From a virus: a DNA stretch of 21,380 nt. The position numbers and the translations under genes are program-made. The stretch's first letter is position 1, and every line of letters begins with the position of its first letter. The notes under the pieces were generated by a model. That model was not told the DNA's origin, made no database searches, and worked only from the letters and a program-made list of their open reading frames with translations. This document shows positions 20,731-21,380 of this stretch, one piece after another. The stretch is taken from IMG/VR virus record IMGVR_UViG_3300046003_003268, positions 1-21,380 of that record. One strand, 5' to 3'.

Positions 20731-21380
20731 TCAATTACCTTTCAAAACTTCACTCGGGACAAAAAACTCTGCATACTTCTCGAACGAAAACTCAACCATT
20801 TCTTCCGGCATGTTCAAACGGTTCTTCGCGCGGACTCCCGCCGTTGGCTGAGTCCTGACGAAACGCTCGCTTCCACCCGCCGCGATGTTTCGAGTGCGAT
20901 TGAATCCGGTGTCTTCTTTGACTGCGTAAGTTCGGAACGATCCAAAGAAAACTTCCTGGCACCAGTCGCAAAGCAGATCACGAGCGAACTCACAGACGGA
21001 CGGCTCCCACCGCTCATAGGACGGTGCATCTGGCGGAGTGATCTTCACGGCTTCGCTGTGTGCCAGCAGGATGATTCCCAGCCCGCGTTCAGTGTGCAGC
21101 CAGTCCAATTGGAACTTGATCTTGTCCCACATGGCCTCAATGAATTTGTTGCCCTTGCCATACGAAAACTTGTCGTCGGCCATGCTTTCGACGTTCTTTT
21201 CTTTGCAGATCTGCTTTTCAATGATCCGCTGCAAAGCGTCGATTGTATCAATGGCAATCCAGCGATAAGGAAACTCACCTTTTGCGGCCGCTGTGTCGCA
21301 ATGCAACCAAAACTCCTGCCACTCGTCCCACGTTCGAATCGGGGGCGTCTTATCCATGTCAACGTCTCGATCGTCTTCGA
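20731..21380 (-). CDS. Sak4-like RecA-type ATPase, N-terminal part outside window
   Basis: The reading frame is open to the right edge (EDDRDVDMDKTPPIRTW at the boundary), so the gene probably starts beyond it and the Met at 21357 is internal. The Walker B strand YRWIAIDTIDAL, the KNVESMADDKFSYGKGNKF stretch, the sensor-type GLGIILLAHSEAVKI, and the end NRLNMPEEMVEFSFEKYAEF are typical of the AAA_24/Sak4 family of phage RecA-like single-strand annealing proteins. The Walker A loop would lie in the missing part. The neighbouring DUF669 gene supports the call. It probably pairs DNA strands during phage recombination and replication. Confidence 0.85.
   Translation of the reverse strand, partial: EDDRDVDMDKTPPIRTWDEWQEFWLHCDTAAAKGEFPYRWIAIDTIDALQRIIEKQICKEKNVESMADDKFSYGKGNKFIEAMWDKIKFQLDWLHTERGLGIILLAHSEAVKITPPDAPSYERWEPSVCEFARDLLCDWCQEVFFGSFRTYAVKEDTGFNRTRNIAAGGSERFVRTQPTAGVRAKNRLNMPEEMVEFSFEKYAEFFVPSEVLKGN

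Overview
The window is a gene-dense, single-strand segment of a tailed double-stranded DNA phage or prophage (Caudoviricetes). Every gene I can support is on the minus strand, so transcription runs from high to low coordinates. Most junctions are stop/start overlaps (ATGA, TAATG, TGATG or TTGA), which implies strong translational coupling. The look of the structural and lysis-region proteins (K/A/P-rich membrane protein, C-terminal CPGG-CP lipoprotein, valine/threonine-rich tail proteins) suggests a planctomycete or similar aquatic Gram-negative host. That is an impression from protein style, not a database result. No integrase, att site or host gene is visible, so prophage and free phage cannot be told apart.

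Replication and recombination block (21380 down to 14429). A RecA-like Sak4-type ATPase, cut by the window edge, is followed by a DUF669 single-strand-DNA-binding-like protein, a strong intrinsic terminator, a small protein, a DUF1351-like coiled-coil protein, two small overlapping genes, a DEAH superfamily 2 helicase with a zinc ribbon and an SSB-like acidic tail, an unknown coiled-coil protein, and a primase-polymerase fused to a DUF3987-type helicase ATPase. A 14-bp perfect hairpin terminator closes the block.

Non-coding hub (14018-14428). About 410 bp without a gene holds six exact copies of TGACGGAAG in both orientations, three copies of TGTACACT, an AT-rich tract and two promoter-like sequences. 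It is the best candidate for a replication origin or a main control region.

Accessory block (14017 down to 11392). This holds a 57-residue ribbon-helix-helix protein, a DUF6884-like protein with a 137-nt overlap into the next gene, and a run of small hypothetical genes, including a zinc-finger protein, a DUF551-like protein and a second ribbon-helix-helix candidate.

Lysis-like and host-interaction block (11391 down to 7630). A good extended -10 promoter precedes a holin-like membrane protein, a histone-H1-like membrane protein, an HNH homing-type endonuclease, a papain-like cysteine peptidase, a lipoprotein, and several small membrane or coiled-coil proteins. One of these starts with TTG and one is only 31 residues long. 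No peptidoglycan hydrolase is recognisable.

Tail and structural block (7589 down to 1). A 198-residue hypothetical is followed by a right-handed beta-helix protein, several compact beta-rich virion proteins, an 877-residue protein with repeated GTGAGQ-type modules, two short genes of 53 and 54 residues, a 434-residue fibre-like protein, and a gene that runs off the left edge. Phage genes of this kind are often called hypothetical; functions below are given only where motifs support them.
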